DNA of 64,000 nt from Aromatoleum tolulyticum (GCF_900156155.1 NZ_FTMD01000001.1:310001-374000); one strand, 5' to 3'. Shown: positions 14,867 to 26,097, counted from the first letter of the stretch. Notes: generated by a model from the letters alone, not told the origin. Numbers and translations are program-made.

Positions 14867-16867
14867 TCAGGCGGCACCGGGAGCGAGCTCCTCCGGGGTG
14901 GCTGCGGCAGACAGGCCCGCGATCGGCAGCCGGATCGTGAAGGTCGTACCGGTCCCCGGGGTGCTGTCGACGTCGATCCGGCCGTTGTGAGCCTCGACGA
15001 TCTTGTACGCGATATGCAGCCCGAGCCCGGTCCCCTTGCCCACCGGCTTCGTCGTGAAGAACGGATCGAAGATCTTGCCGATGATCTCGGGCGCGATGCC
15101 TGACCCCGTGTCGCTGATACGCACGACGACTTCACCCCCTTCGACTCCCGTCCGCACCACGATGGAACCACGCGTCGCGATCGCCTGCGCGGCGTTGACG
15201 AGCAGATTGAGGAATACCTGTCCCAGCCGCCCCGGGTAGCAGTACAGGGGCGGCAGCACGCCATAGTCGCGGATCACCTCGGTCTTGTATTTCAGCTCGT
15301 TCCACGCAACGTTGATGACCTTGTCGATGAGGACGTTGACATCGGCCGACTCGAGCTCCTGCCGGTCCACGTGCGAGAAATCCTTGAGATCGGCGACGAT
15401 CTTCGCAATGCGCACGAGGCCTTCCTGCGATTCGTCGAGCAGCTGCATCAGATCGTCGCGCATGAACTCGACGTCCATCTGCGCCCGCAGATCCGCCAAC
15501 TGCTGCGCCGCCGGCCCCGCCGCGACGTTGGCCAGGGCCTCCTCGTAACGGTCGAGCAGCGTCAGCAGGTCGTCGGCATAGTTGCGCAAGGTGCGGATGT
15601 TGCTCTTCACGAACCCGACCGGGTTGTTGATTTCGTGCGCGACGCCGGCTGCGAGCTGGCCGAGCGAAGCCATCTTCTCCGACTGGACCAGCTGCGCCTG
15701 CGTCGCGCGCAGTTCCTCCAGCGTCTGGCGCAACGAGTCGTTCGCCGTTCGCAGGTCGGCCTCGGCTCGCCGGCGCTCGGCGATTTCGCCGCTCAGCGCC
15801 ACGTCCTGCGCCTGCAGCCGCTCCATCATGTTGTTGAAGCTCTCCCCCAGCTGGCCGACTTCATCGTCGCCGCCCGGCGGCACCCGCGAGGACAGATCGC
15901 CGTGATCCACGATCGCATGCATCGTGCCGCGCAGCGCTTCGAGCGGCTGCACGAAGCGGCGCGCGCGCCAGAATACGAGGGCGGACACGGCGAGCGCACT
16001 GAGCAGACCGACGATGGCCATGCGCCAGACGAGCTCGGCGACGGGCTCGTGCAGATGTGCGACCGGTACCGACAGCACCACATGCCAGCGGAACGGCGGT
16101 TCGCCATCCGGAAACGGCAGCGCGAGAATCGCATGCAGTTGCCCCCCCGACTCCACGAAGCGCGGACCGGTGCCCGCCCCGCCGACGGCCTCGACCACCG
16201 CCTGCGGCGTGTCGCCATACACCGTGCGCCCCTCGGCGTCGACGATCGCGCTGACCGGATGCCCCGCATCGGGCATCAGCTCGCCGACGAAATCGAGGCC
16301 GAATTCGGCGGCGAGAACGCCCTCCACCTGGCCTTGGTAGAACACCGGGAAAGCCAGCGTGATCGACGCCTTGCCGTCCGCGGCCATGCGCACGCTGCCC
16401 TGTGCGCGCCCTGCGAGCACCTCCTTGAGCCACGGCGTATCGGGCGCCGGCGGATGCGCGGAATCGTTGGCCGAAATCAGCCGCCCCCTGTAGTCGAGCA
16501 CCACGATGTGCGGGTGCTCGCCGCCGCGACCGGCGAGCGTGAGCTTGTCGATGAAGGACCGCAGGTAGGCTTCCCGCCCGAGCGAGTCGACGACGCCGTT
16601 GACCAACAGCGTGTTGCGCGAGATCGCTCGCAGATGCTCCCATTTGGTGCGCAGATCTTCGACGATCGCGCGCGCACTGAAGCGCAGGTTGTCCTCGAGG
16701 CTCGCCTGCACCTGATCGGCGACCGTGCCGCTCGCGTGATAGGCGACACCGGCCGACATCGCCACCAACGTGGTGAGATCGAGGACGAGAAAGAACAGCA
16801 CCAGGCGGTCGCGCAGCGACTGACCGAAGCGCCGCGATCCGGGCGGAGAGTCCTTCCGCGCGTCCAC
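14867..16867 (-). CDS. Membrane sensor histidine kinase (Cache-HAMP-HisKA-HATPase)
   Basis: A 666-residue kinase. A first transmembrane helix at ~20-45 is followed by a large periplasmic Cache-like sensor (IVVLDYRGRLISANDSAHPP, then FPVFYQGQVEGVLAAEFGLD). Next come a second helix near 275-300 (MAIVGLLSALAVSALVFW), a HAMP region, a coiled coil, the phospho-acceptor AAGVAHEINNPVGFVKSNIR, and a HATPase domain with N box (LLVNAAQAI), DTGSGI and GKGTGLGL. It has no receiver domain and no response regulator nearby. It sits 11 bp after a periplasmic binding protein gene and is probably co-transcribed with it, suggesting the binding protein feeds ligand information to the sensor. Confidence 0.9.
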   Translation of the reverse strand: MDARKDSPPGSRRFGQSLRDRLVLFFLVLDLTTLVAMSAGVAYHASGTVADQVQASLEDNLRFSARAIVEDLRTKWEHLRAISRNTLLVNGVVDSLGREAYLRSFIDKLTLAGRGGEHPHIVVLDYRGRLISANDSAHPPAPDTPWLKEVLAGRAQGSVRMAADGKASITLAFPVFYQGQVEGVLAAEFGLDFVGELMPDAGHPVSAIVDAEGRTVYGDTPQAVVEAVGGAGTGPRFVESGGQLHAILALPFPDGEPPFRWHVVLSVPVAHLHEPVAELVWRMAIVGLLSALAVSALVFWRARRFVQPLEALRGTMHAIVDHGDLSSRVPPGGDDEVGQLGESFNNMMERLQAQDVALSGEIAERRRAEADLRTANDSLRQTLEELRATQAQLVQSEKMASLGQLAAGVAHEINNPVGFVKSNIRTLRNYADDLLTLLDRYEEALANVAAGPAAQQLADLRAQMDVEFMRDDLMQLLDESQEGLVRIAKIVADLKDFSHVDRQELESADVNVLIDKVINVAWNELKYKTEVIRDYGVLPPLYCYPGRLGQVFLNLLVNAAQAIATRGSIVVRTGVEGGEVVVRISDTGSGIAPEIIGKIFDPFFTTKPVGKGTGLGLHIAYKIVEAHNGRIDVDSTPGTGTTFTIRLPIAGLSAAATPEELAPGAA

Positions 16868-16878
16868 GCCGGCCGCCT

Positions 16879-18087
16879 TCAGCGTACCGCGGCCTTGACC
16901 GGCACCAGCACGCCGTCGCTGCGGTAGCGCGCCATGCGGTAGTCGGCGGCCGACAGGCCTTCGTGGCGGTCGCGCGTGAATACCGGCCGGTAGCTGCGGA
17001 TCAGCCCGTCATGACGCGGCAGGTTCTCCAGGGCGGCGCGCACCTTGTCGCGATCGATGCTGCCGGCCTGGCGGATCGCCAACGCCAGGACCTGCACCAG
17101 CTCATAGGCATGCGCGACGCCGACCGGAGCCGGAATGTGTTCGGGACGCTCGACACCGAACATCTCGCGGTAGCGGTCGACCACTGCGCGTGCGCGCGGG
17201 CCGCTCGCGTCGAGGAAGGAATAAGTCTGCATCACCTGCAGATCGACCTGTCGCAACGCCTCGCCGGCCAGCTCGACGAAGCGTCCGCCGCTCACGCCCC
17301 AGTGCGAATACACCGGCAGCCTGCGCGCAGGCGGACGCGCGGCAAGCGCCTTGATCGCGGCCGCGCCCTCCACGGCGTTCGCGGCCATGAGGATCGCATC
17401 GGCACCGGCCGCCTCGAGCGCCAGCACGGCGGGCGTCAGATCGGCATCCCCCCAGTGGAACCACTGCACCGCCGCGGGCGCGAGCCCCTCGCGGGCCAGC
17501 GCTTCGGTGATCGCCTGTTCGTTGCTGCGTCCCCAGGCGGTCCGCTCGAGCAGCAGGCCGAGGCGACGGTGGCCCGCGGCGAGCGCCTGCGCCGTCAGGA
17601 AGGCGCCGACGTACTGGTCGCGCGCCGAGATCCGGAATACGTAGCTCGGCTGGCGGGCGCTGTCGATGACCGGGGTCGCCGCAGCCCACGGCACGAGGGT
17701 GAGCAGGCGCTTGTCGTGGATCAGCTGCTGGTTCTCGATGATCGCCGGACTATGCACGCCGCCGAGCACCGCGACCAGTTGGTCGTCGGCGGCGAATTCG
17801 TTGAGATTGTCGGTGCTGCGCGCCGGAACGCCGTGATGGTCCTTCACCTGCAGTTCGAGCTTCCGGCCGCCGAGCAGACCACCGCTCTCGTTGATTTCGG
17901 CGATCGCGATCAGCGCCCCCCGCCGAATCGCCTCTCCCCCCTGGGCCGACGCCGACGACATGTCCGCGTCGAGCCCGATGACGATCGCGGGCGCAGCGGC
18001 ATTCGCCACGCCGCAGCCGACCACGGCGGCGGTGATCGCCAAGAACGCGCGGAACAGGGGCTGCCACCCGCTATGGCTTCGGTTCAT
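16879..18087 (-). CDS. Periplasmic ligand-binding protein (LivJ/UrtA type) paired with a kinase
   Basis: A 402-residue type I periplasmic binding protein. The signal peptide (FRAFLAITAAVVGCGVANAA) leads into IVIGLDADMSSASAQGGEAI, ALIAIAEINESGGLLGGRKL and later QVLALAIRQAGSIDRDKVRA, all typical of branched-chain amino acid/amide/urea binding proteins. I chose the second of two adjacent ATGs (18087), 6 bases after GGGAGG. No permease or ATPase genes accompany it. The following gene is a sensor kinase, so the pair may form a signalling rather than a transport unit. Ligand unknown. Confidence 0.85.
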   Translation of the reverse strand: MNRSHSGWQPLFRAFLAITAAVVGCGVANAAAPAIVIGLDADMSSASAQGGEAIRRGALIAIAEINESGGLLGGRKLELQVKDHHGVPARSTDNLNEFAADDQLVAVLGGVHSPAIIENQQLIHDKRLLTLVPWAAATPVIDSARQPSYVFRISARDQYVGAFLTAQALAAGHRRLGLLLERTAWGRSNEQAITEALAREGLAPAAVQWFHWGDADLTPAVLALEAAGADAILMAANAVEGAAAIKALAARPPARRLPVYSHWGVSGGRFVELAGEALRQVDLQVMQTYSFLDASGPRARAVVDRYREMFGVERPEHIPAPVGVAHAYELVQVLALAIRQAGSIDRDKVRAALENLPRHDGLIRSYRPVFTRDRHEGLSAADYRMARYRSDGVLVPVKAAVR

Positions 18088-18296
18088 CATGCGCCTCCCT
18101 GATCCTGAGATTGGTGTTGAGACATCGACGACGTGCCGCGCCGGAGCAGGCACGGGCTGCAGGCACGATCCGCCCGCAATGTCGGCACGGCCCGACACGG
18201 CAGGGGAATCGGCGCGAGCGCCGACAGGCGGATGCATTCTAACCCAAAAGGCATAGACGGACGTGACCGGCGGCGGCGCCGTGCGCACAGCCGTCG

Positions 18297-18343
18297 AAAA
18301 CCGGAGCCATGCCGGCCGGGGCCGGGCCGGGTATCCGCTCCGG
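18297..18343 (-). terminator. Probable Rho-independent terminator after purU
   Basis: On the minus strand CCGGAGC (18343-18337) pairs with GCTCCGG (18307-18301), with a GC-rich internal segment that can pair further, followed by TTTT (18300-18297). It lies 12 bp after the purU stop. Confidence 0.65.
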
Positions 18344-18354
18344 CGTGCCGCCGT

Positions 18355-19230
18355 TCAGCGGAACACGACCGTCTTGTTGCCGTGCAGCAGCACGCGGCCT
18401 TCGAGGTGGTAGCGCAGGCCGCGCGCGAGCACGGTCTTCTCGATGTCCTTGCCGTAGCGCACCATGTCCTCGACCGAGTCGGAATGGTCGATGCGGATCA
18501 CGTCCTGCTCGATGATGGGGCCCTGGTCGAGCTCGGACGTGACGTAGTGGCAGGTCGCGCCGATCAGCTTGACGCCCTTCGCCCACGCCTGGTGGTAGGG
18601 CTTCGCGCCGACGAAACTGGGCAGGAAGCTGTGGTGGATGTTGATGATGCGCCCCGGATAGGCGGCGCACAGGTCCGGCGACAGCACCTGCATGTAGCGC
18701 GCGAGCACGATCGTGTCGCCGCGCACCTCCTCGACGATGCGCCGCACCTCGGCATAGGCGGAGGCCTTGGTGTCCGCGGTGACCGGCACGTGGTGGAAGG
18801 GGATGCCGTGCCATTCGACGAAGCCGCGGAAGGTGTCGTGGTTCGAGATCACGCACGGGATCTCGATGTCCAGTTCCTTCGACTGCCAGCGCGCGAGCAG
18901 ATCGTAGAGGCAGTGCTCCTGCTTCGACACCAGCACGACGACGCGCTTCTTCACCGCCGAGTCGGTGATGCTCCATTCCATCTCCAGCTCTTCGGCGATC
19001 GGGCGGAAGCGCTCGCGGAACTCGGCGAGGTGGAAGGGCAGCGAATCGGCCTTGATCTCGATGCGCATGAAGTAGCGCGCCACCGCCTCGCCGTCCGCGG
19101 GCGGCTCGGCATGCAGCGAGGTCTCGAGGATCCAGCCGCGGTGCTCGGCGATGAAGCCCGACACGCGCGCGACGATGCCGACGCGGTCGGGGCAGGACGC
19201 CGACAGGGTGTAGAAGCGGTCGCGATGCAT
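18355..19230 (-). CDS. purU: Formyltetrahydrofolate deformylase
   Basis: A 291-residue PurU. An N-terminal ACT domain (FYTLSASCPDRVGIVARVSG, then AEHRGWILETSLHAE) is followed by a formyltransferase-fold hydrolase domain with IINIHHSFLPSFVGAKPYHQ and TSELDQGPIIEQDVIRIDH, which carry the catalytic Asn/His/Asp set. It hydrolyses 10-formyl-THF to THF and formate, balancing one-carbon pools and feeding PurT. It is 4 bp downstream of thrH and so co-transcribed with it. Confidence 0.93.
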   Translation of the reverse strand: MHRDRFYTLSASCPDRVGIVARVSGFIAEHRGWILETSLHAEPPADGEAVARYFMRIEIKADSLPFHLAEFRERFRPIAEELEMEWSITDSAVKKRVVVLVSKQEHCLYDLLARWQSKELDIEIPCVISNHDTFRGFVEWHGIPFHHVPVTADTKASAYAEVRRIVEEVRGDTIVLARYMQVLSPDLCAAYPGRIINIHHSFLPSFVGAKPYHQAWAKGVKLIGATCHYVTSELDQGPIIEQDVIRIDHSDSVEDMVRYGKDIEKTVLARGLRYHLEGRVLLHGNKTVVFR

Positions 19231-19234
19231 CGGA

Positions 19235-19846
19235 TTACGCGACGCGCGCGAAGGCCTTGTCGATCTCGCGGCGCAGCTCGGCGTAGCTGCGCGTGACCGG
19301 GAACTGCGGGAATTCGCGGATGACGTTCTCGGGCGGATGGAACAGGATGCCGCCGTGCGCCTCGCCGAGCATCGCGGTGTCGTTGTACGAGTCGCCCGCG
19401 GCGACGACGGTGAGGTTCAGCTCCTTGAAGCGCTTCACCGCCTCGCGCTTCTGGTCGGGCATGCGCAGGTGGTAATTCACCAGCACGCCGTTCGCGTCGG
19501 CTTCGAGGCGGTGGCACAGCAGGGTCGGCCAGCCGAGCTGCTTCATCAGCGGCTTGGCGAACTCTTGGAAGGTGTCGGAGAGGATCACGACCTGGTAGCT
19601 CTCGCGCAGGTCGTCGAGGAAGTCGCGCGCACCGGCCATCGGGCCCATGCTGGTGATCACGTCCTGGATGTCGGGCAGGCCCAGCTTGCGTTCGGCAAGG
19701 ATCTTGAGCCGGTACTTCATCAGCGTATCGTAGTTCGGCTCGTCGCGCGTCGTGCGGCGCAATTCCGGGATGCCGGTACGCTCGGCGAATTCAATCCAGA
19801 TTTCGGGGACCAGCACACCTTCGAGGTCGAGACAGACGATCTGCAC
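19235..19846 (-). CDS. thrH: ThrH-type phosphoserine phosphatase/homoserine kinase-like HAD enzyme
   Basis: A 203-residue HAD protein. It starts MQIVCLDLEGVLVPEIWIEF, with the DxE variant of the nucleophile motif that is characteristic of ThrH (DLEGVLVPE). It also has ILSDTFQEFAKPLMKQLGWP and AAGDSYNDTAMLGEAHGGIL (motif IV). ThrH from Pseudomonas dephosphorylates phosphoserine and can transfer the phosphate to homoserine. Length and motifs match. It is the first gene of a two-gene operon with purU. Confidence 0.9.
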   Translation of the reverse strand: MQIVCLDLEGVLVPEIWIEFAERTGIPELRRTTRDEPNYDTLMKYRLKILAERKLGLPDIQDVITSMGPMAGARDFLDDLRESYQVVILSDTFQEFAKPLMKQLGWPTLLCHRLEADANGVLVNYHLRMPDQKREAVKRFKELNLTVVAAGDSYNDTAMLGEAHGGILFHPPENVIREFPQFPVTRSYAELRREIDKAFARVA

Positions 19847-19966
19847 GGCAAGCTTCCTGTATCGGCGAATAAAGAAACCGTGGATTCTAGCAGTCGCCGG
19901 CCACCGTACCGCCGCACGCGGAGGCCGCCGCCTTCAAAAAATTTAATCTACCGGGAACCAATTAGA

Positions 19967-19999
19967 AGACCGGCGGTCTGGGGAATATGGCCCTATAAT
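19967..19999 (+). promoter_or_regulatory. Promoter and operator of a putative small RNA
   Basis: A consensus -10 box TATAAT lies at 19994-19999. AGACC-GGC-GGTCT at 19967-19979 is a perfect inverted repeat that covers the position where the -35 box would be, so it could be an activator or repressor site. No consensus -35 is present. The two flanking genes are both on the minus strand, so this plus-strand promoter serves neither. Confidence 0.5.
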
Positions 20000-20005
20000 G
20001 GCAGG

Positions 20006-20070
20006 GCTAAATGCGTAACCCTTGGCCGATGGAGGCCATTTCGCGGGACGGCTCCGGTCGTCCCGTTTTT
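20006..20070 (+). ncRNA. Candidate small RNA of about 65-70 nt
   Basis: A plus-strand transcript from the TATAAT at 19994 would begin near 20006. It would end at a strong terminator: stem CGGGACG (20044-20050) and CGTCCCG (20059-20065), followed by TTTTTCTTTT. A second hairpin, TGGCC (20023-20027) with GGCCA (20034-20038), shows an ATGGA in its 6-base loop, a CsrA/RsmA-like ANGGA motif. The terminator is oriented for a plus transcript although both neighbours (thrH, ilvA) are on the minus strand, so it needs its own transcript. I do not recognise a known family. The rest of the 296-bp gap holds no gene that I can see. Confidence 0.5.
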
Positions 20071-20142
20071 CTTTTCTGCGGTTTCCCCGCCGGCCGCTCT
20101 TCGGCCTTTCTTTCCGCGGCCCGCCTTCCTGCACCCTCGTGC

Positions 20143-21381
20143 TCAGCTGCCGAGCAGGTTGCGCACGCGCAGCCCCTGCTGTGCGAAATGCACGCGCAAT
20201 TCCTCCTGGTGTTCGAAGTCGCGCGTCTCCATCTGCAGGATCACCTCGGTCATGCCCACCGGCACGTGCAGCTCGCCGCGCCGGTGTTCGACGTGGCGCA
20301 CGTTCATGCCCAGGTCGGCGACCGTCTTGAGCACCGCGAGCAGCTGCCCCGGCGCGTCGGAGATGGTCACCGCGACGCACATCAGCCGCCCGCTCGACGC
20401 CAGGCCGTAGTCGATCGAACGCCCGACCAGCGTCATGTCGACGTTGCCGCCCGAGATCACCACCACCGCACGGTCGTCCGGACACAGCGCGATCTTCTTC
20501 TGCATCAGCGCGGCGAGCCCGACGACGCCGGCGCCCTCGCCGATCGTGCGGGTGCGTTCGAGCAGCGTGACGATGGCCTCGGCGATCGCGTTGTCGTCGA
20601 CGGTGACGATCTCGTCGACGTAGCGCGCGATGACCTGGCGCGTGAGCTTGCCGGGGCGCTTGACCTTGATGCCGTCGGCGATGGTGTGTGCGCCCGGGGG
20701 CACCTCCTCCAGCGCACCGTCGCGCAGGTAGGTGCGCCACGGCGCGACCGTCTCGGTCTGCACGCCGATCACGCGGATCGCCGGATTCTGCAGCTTGAGC
20801 GCGAGCGCAATGCCCGAGATCAGCCCGCCGCCGCCCAGCGGCACGATCGCGACCGTCATGTCGGGGGCGTCCTCCAGCATCTCCAGGCCGCAGCTCGCCT
20901 GCCCGGCGATCACATCCCAGTCGTCGTAGGGATGGAGGAAGGTGAGGCCTTCGGCCTGCGCCAGCTTCAGGGCCTCGTCGGTCGCCACCTCCAGCGTCTC
21001 GCCGACCAGGCGCACGTCGGCGCCGAGCTTGCGGCACGACTGGACCTTCGTGAGCGGCGCGTTCACGGGCATGAAGACGACGGCGCGCAGTCCGCACTGG
21101 GCGGCCGCACGCGCGACGCCCTGGGCGTGATTGCCGGCCGACGCGGCGACCACGCCGGTGGGCGGATGCGCGCCCGCGATCAGACGGCCGATCTTGTGCG
21201 TGGCCCCGCGCAGCTTGAACGAGCCGGTGCGCTGCAGGTTTTCCAGCTTGAGACGCAGCGGCACGCCGAGCTCGTCCGAGAGCGGGTCGTTCTGCCACTG
21301 CACGGTGCGCAGGATGGCGTCGCGGATGCGCTCGCGCGCGGCGAGCAGGGCCGGCAGATCCAGCGGCAGGGCAGCAGGCAT
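20143..21381 (-). CDS. ilvA: Threonine ammonia-lyase with C-terminal ACT domain
   Basis: A 412-residue PLP enzyme. The PLP lysine is in QRTGSFKLRGATHKIGRLIA and the phosphate-binding loop is VPLGGGGLISGIALAL. An ACT-like domain (GQLLAVLKTVADLGMNVRHV) is at the C-terminus, as in the shorter TdcB/IlvA-type enzymes of about 400 residues. It deaminates threonine to 2-oxobutyrate for isoleucine synthesis or catabolism. I start at the ATG at 21381, since the longer frame upstream has no family similarity. Biosynthetic versus catabolic role cannot be settled from sequence alone. Confidence 0.88.
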   Translation of the reverse strand: MPAALPLDLPALLAARERIRDAILRTVQWQNDPLSDELGVPLRLKLENLQRTGSFKLRGATHKIGRLIAGAHPPTGVVAASAGNHAQGVARAAAQCGLRAVVFMPVNAPLTKVQSCRKLGADVRLVGETLEVATDEALKLAQAEGLTFLHPYDDWDVIAGQASCGLEMLEDAPDMTVAIVPLGGGGLISGIALALKLQNPAIRVIGVQTETVAPWRTYLRDGALEEVPPGAHTIADGIKVKRPGKLTRQVIARYVDEIVTVDDNAIAEAIVTLLERTRTIGEGAGVVGLAALMQKKIALCPDDRAVVVISGGNVDMTLVGRSIDYGLASSGRLMCVAVTISDAPGQLLAVLKTVADLGMNVRHVEHRRGELHVPVGMTEVILQMETRDFEHQEELRVHFAQQGLRVRNLLGS

Positions 21382-21578
21382 GCGAAGAACCTCGGGGCAA
21401 GGGTGGCGCGCAGGCACGACGGGCGTGCACGATGCCACTTTAGCCGCAAACGGCCCGCGCCCGGCAGTGCGGCGCAGACACCGCCGCACGCGGCCGCGGT
21501 CGCGCGGCGACCACCGATATGCGGTATAAATCGCAACTAACCCACCAACCACGCGCCGGCCCGCACCGCCTCCCGCCG

Positions 21579-22790
21579 ATGATCAAACTCATACGCACCG
21601 AACAGCTCGCGCGGGGCATGTTCATCCACGACCTGAACTGCGACTGGATCGACCACGATTTCGTGCTCAGCCGCTTCCTCGTCAAGGACGCGGCGACGCT
21701 GGCGCGCGTGCGCGCCATCGGCGTGCGCGAGATCTACATCGACACCGCGCGCGGCGGCGACGTGGCCGACGCGCCGAGCGCGGACGAGGCCGCACGCGAA
21801 CTCGATGCGACGCTGGACCGCATCGCGACGACGCGGCCGACCGAGGAGCTGGCGATCTCGCCCGAAGCCGAGCGCTATCGCGCGCGGCGACTACACGGCG
21901 AGGCCCGCCGCATCGTGCAGGACATGATGGGCGACATCCGCCTCGGCAAGCAGATCGAACTGGAACAGATCGAACCGCTGGTCGACAACATCGTCGCGTC
22001 GATCTTCCGCAAGTCCGACGCGCTGCTGCCCTTGCTGCACCTGAAGGACCACGACGACTACACCTTCATGCATTCGGTGTCGGTGTGCGCGCTGATGACG
22101 AGCTTCGCGCGCACGCTGGAGCTGCCGCGCGAGGTGATCCACGAGATCTCGATCGGTGCCCTGCTGCACGACGTCGGCAAGGCGAAAGTGCCCGAGCACA
22201 TCCTCAACAAGCCGGGCAAGCTCACCGACGCCGAATTCGATGCGATGAAGTCGCACGTCGTGCAGAGCAAGATCATCCTGCAGAACACCCCGGGCATCAG
22301 CGAGATCGCGCTGGACGTCGCCGCGCAGCACCACGAACGCTTCGACGGCACCGGCTACCCGAACCGGCTCGCGGGCGACGGCATCAGCCTGTACGGGCAG
22401 ATGGCCGCGATCGTCGACGTGTATGACGCGATCACGTCGAACCGCGTGTACCACCAGGGCATGCCGCCGACGCTGGCGCTGCGCAAACTGCTCGAATGGA
22501 GCAAGTTCCACTTCGCGCCCAAGCTCGTGCACGCCTTCATCCGCTCGATCGGCATCTACCCGACCGGCGCGCTCGTGAGCCTGCAGAGCAACGCGCTCGC
22601 GGTGGTGCAGGAGCAGAACCCGGACAACCTGCTCAAGCCGCGCGTGCTGGTGATCTTCGACCTCAAGCAGCGCTGCTACACGACGCCGCGCGAGTTGAAC
22701 CTCGCCGACTCGTCGGACGCGATCGTCGAGCACGAGGATTTCGCGCAGTGGCAGATCGACCCGGCGCGCTGGCTGCCCGCGACGGCCTGA
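21579..22790 (+). CDS. HD-GYP domain cyclic-di-GMP phosphodiesterase
   Basis: A 403-residue protein. An N-terminal DUF3391-like segment (LIRTEQLARGMFIHDLNCDW) is followed by an HD-GYP domain with IGALLHDVGKAKVPEHILNK (HD), AAQHHERFDGTGYPNRLAGD (HHE and GTGYP) and AIVDVYDAITSNRVYHQG. HD-GYP enzymes hydrolyse c-di-GMP and affect motility and biofilm. No receiver or membrane domain is attached, so it is probably cytoplasmic. Divergent from ilvA over a 197-bp gap. Confidence 0.9.
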   Translation: MIKLIRTEQLARGMFIHDLNCDWIDHDFVLSRFLVKDAATLARVRAIGVREIYIDTARGGDVADAPSADEAARELDATLDRIATTRPTEELAISPEAERYRARRLHGEARRIVQDMMGDIRLGKQIELEQIEPLVDNIVASIFRKSDALLPLLHLKDHDDYTFMHSVSVCALMTSFARTLELPREVIHEISIGALLHDVGKAKVPEHILNKPGKLTDAEFDAMKSHVVQSKIILQNTPGISEIALDVAAQHHERFDGTGYPNRLAGDGISLYGQMAAIVDVYDAITSNRVYHQGMPPTLALRKLLEWSKFHFAPKLVHAFIRSIGIYPTGALVSLQSNALAVVQEQNPDNLLKPRVLVIFDLKQRCYTTPRELNLADSSDAIVEHEDFAQWQIDPARWLPATA

Positions 22791-22819
22791 TCTAGGCCGG
22801 ACGGGGGCAGCCGCGGGGT

Positions 22820-24751
<1,932 letters not shown>

Positions 24752-24816
24752 GTCAGCGCATCTTCGGGCAAAGGCGTTATTCTACGCATCCCCGAACCCG
24801 ACCGCCGCCGGACATC

Positions 24817-25458
24817 GTGCCCCCTCTTCTGTCCCATCTCCTGCCCCTGCTGCTCACCCTCGCCTGCGGAGGCGTAATGGCCGCCGACGCCGCCGCGGAT
24901 GCCAACCCCGAGCTGGAACGCGCCGCGAAGCTGCGCGACGAAGCCAAGGCGCTGCGCCAGCAGGCCGACGACGCGCTCGCCGCGGAGTTGCCGAAGTGCT
25001 ACGAGCGCTTCCTCGTGAATCGCTGCATCGCCCGGGCGAAGGATGCGCGCCTGGCGACGGTGGGCAAGGCGCGCGCGCTCGAAGCCGAGGCGAGCCGCAC
25101 CGAATTGGCGCAGAAGCAGCGCGCCGCCGCGGAAAGCGGGCGTACGCGCACCGACGCGCCGAGCGAGCCGGCGGCACCCACGCCGGAAGGCGCCTTCACG
25201 ATCCAGCCCGACCCGATGGCGGAAAGCACCCGCCGCCAGCGCGAGGCCGACGCGGTCCGCGCGAAGGAAGCAGAGCAGACGGAACGCAAGCAGAAGGATG
25301 CGGAGAAGGCCAAGGCGCGCGCGCAGGCCGAGGCCGAAGCGGCCGGCCGCGCGGACGCGGCGGCGCGCGACCGTGCGCGCTACGAGGAGCGCATCCGCAA
25401 GCGCGAGGCGGAGAAGGCCAAGGACGCAGCGAAGGACGCGGCCAAGCCGGCCAACTGA
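24817..25458 (+). CDS. Secreted coiled-coil protein of unknown function
   Basis: A 213-residue protein with a signal peptide (LLPLLLTLACGGVMAADA). The remaining chain is highly charged and alanine/glutamate/lysine-rich, predicted to be mostly helical coiled coil (EAKALRQQADDALAAE, AESTRRQREADAVRAKEAEQ). Two cysteines (KCYERFLVNRCIA) could form a disulfide in the periplasm. No catalytic motif seen. Divergent from the ABC-F gene. I do not recognise the family. Confidence 0.7.
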   Translation: MPPLLSHLLPLLLTLACGGVMAADAAADANPELERAAKLRDEAKALRQQADDALAAELPKCYERFLVNRCIARAKDARLATVGKARALEAEASRTELAQKQRAAAESGRTRTDAPSEPAAPTPEGAFTIQPDPMAESTRRQREADAVRAKEAEQTERKQKDAEKAKARAQAEAEAAGRADAAARDRARYEERIRKREAEKAKDAAKDAAKPAN

Positions 25459-25491
25459 ACGGCGAGCCGACGAAACGTTCGGCGCGCCGCC

Positions 25492-26097
25492 TCAGCGGGC
25501 CGCACGCCGTGACCACGCGAGCGCGTCTTCCAGCCGGTCGTTGCCCCAGAAGAGTTCGTCGCCGACGCGGAAGCTCGGCGCGCCGAACATGCCGAGTTCG
25601 GCCGCGCGCTCGGTCTGGCGGCGCAACGCGCGCTTGTTGTCCTCGGTGACCGCGGCCGCCAGCAGTTCGTCGACCGGCAGGCCCAGTTCCGCGAGGATCG
25701 CCCCGATCACCTCGGGCTCGCCGATCTCGCGGTCTTCGGCGAAGTTGGCGAGCATCACCCTGCGCGAGAATTCCGCGACCCAGCCCTGCTCCCCGCCCAG
25801 CAACGCGAGCCGCGCCGCGAGCAGGCCGTTGCGCGGGAAGCGGCTCGGCACGCGGAACGGCAGCCCGTACTTGTCCGCGAGGCGTGCGAGGTCGCGCCAC
25901 ATGTAGCGCCCCTTGGGCGGATAGATGTTGAACGGAGAATCGTTCCAGCCCATCGCGAGGAACACCGGGCCGAGCAGGAAGGGTTTCCACTCCACTGCGA
26001 CGCCGGCGTCGGCCGCCAGCGCCTCGATGCGCATCACCGACAGGTAGGAATACGAGCTCGCGAACTCGTACCAGAACTCGATCTTCGGGTCTGACAT
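25492..26097 (-). CDS. 2-hydroxychromene-2-carboxylate isomerase family (DsbA-like kappa GST fold)
   Basis: A 201-residue thioredoxin/kappa-GST fold protein. The catalytic serine region is EFWYEFASSYSYLSVMRIEA and the closing motif is MFGAPSFRVGDELFWGNDRL. Family members isomerise 2-hydroxychromene-2-carboxylate in naphthalene catabolism using glutathione, but many chromosomal homologs have unknown substrates. No naphthalene genes are adjacent, so the specific reaction is uncertain. Confidence 0.8.
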   Translation of the reverse strand: MSDPKIEFWYEFASSYSYLSVMRIEALAADAGVAVEWKPFLLGPVFLAMGWNDSPFNIYPPKGRYMWRDLARLADKYGLPFRVPSRFPRNGLLAARLALLGGEQGWVAEFSRRVMLANFAEDREIGEPEVIGAILAELGLPVDELLAAAVTEDNKRALRRQTERAAELGMFGAPSFRVGDELFWGNDRLEDALAWSRRAAR

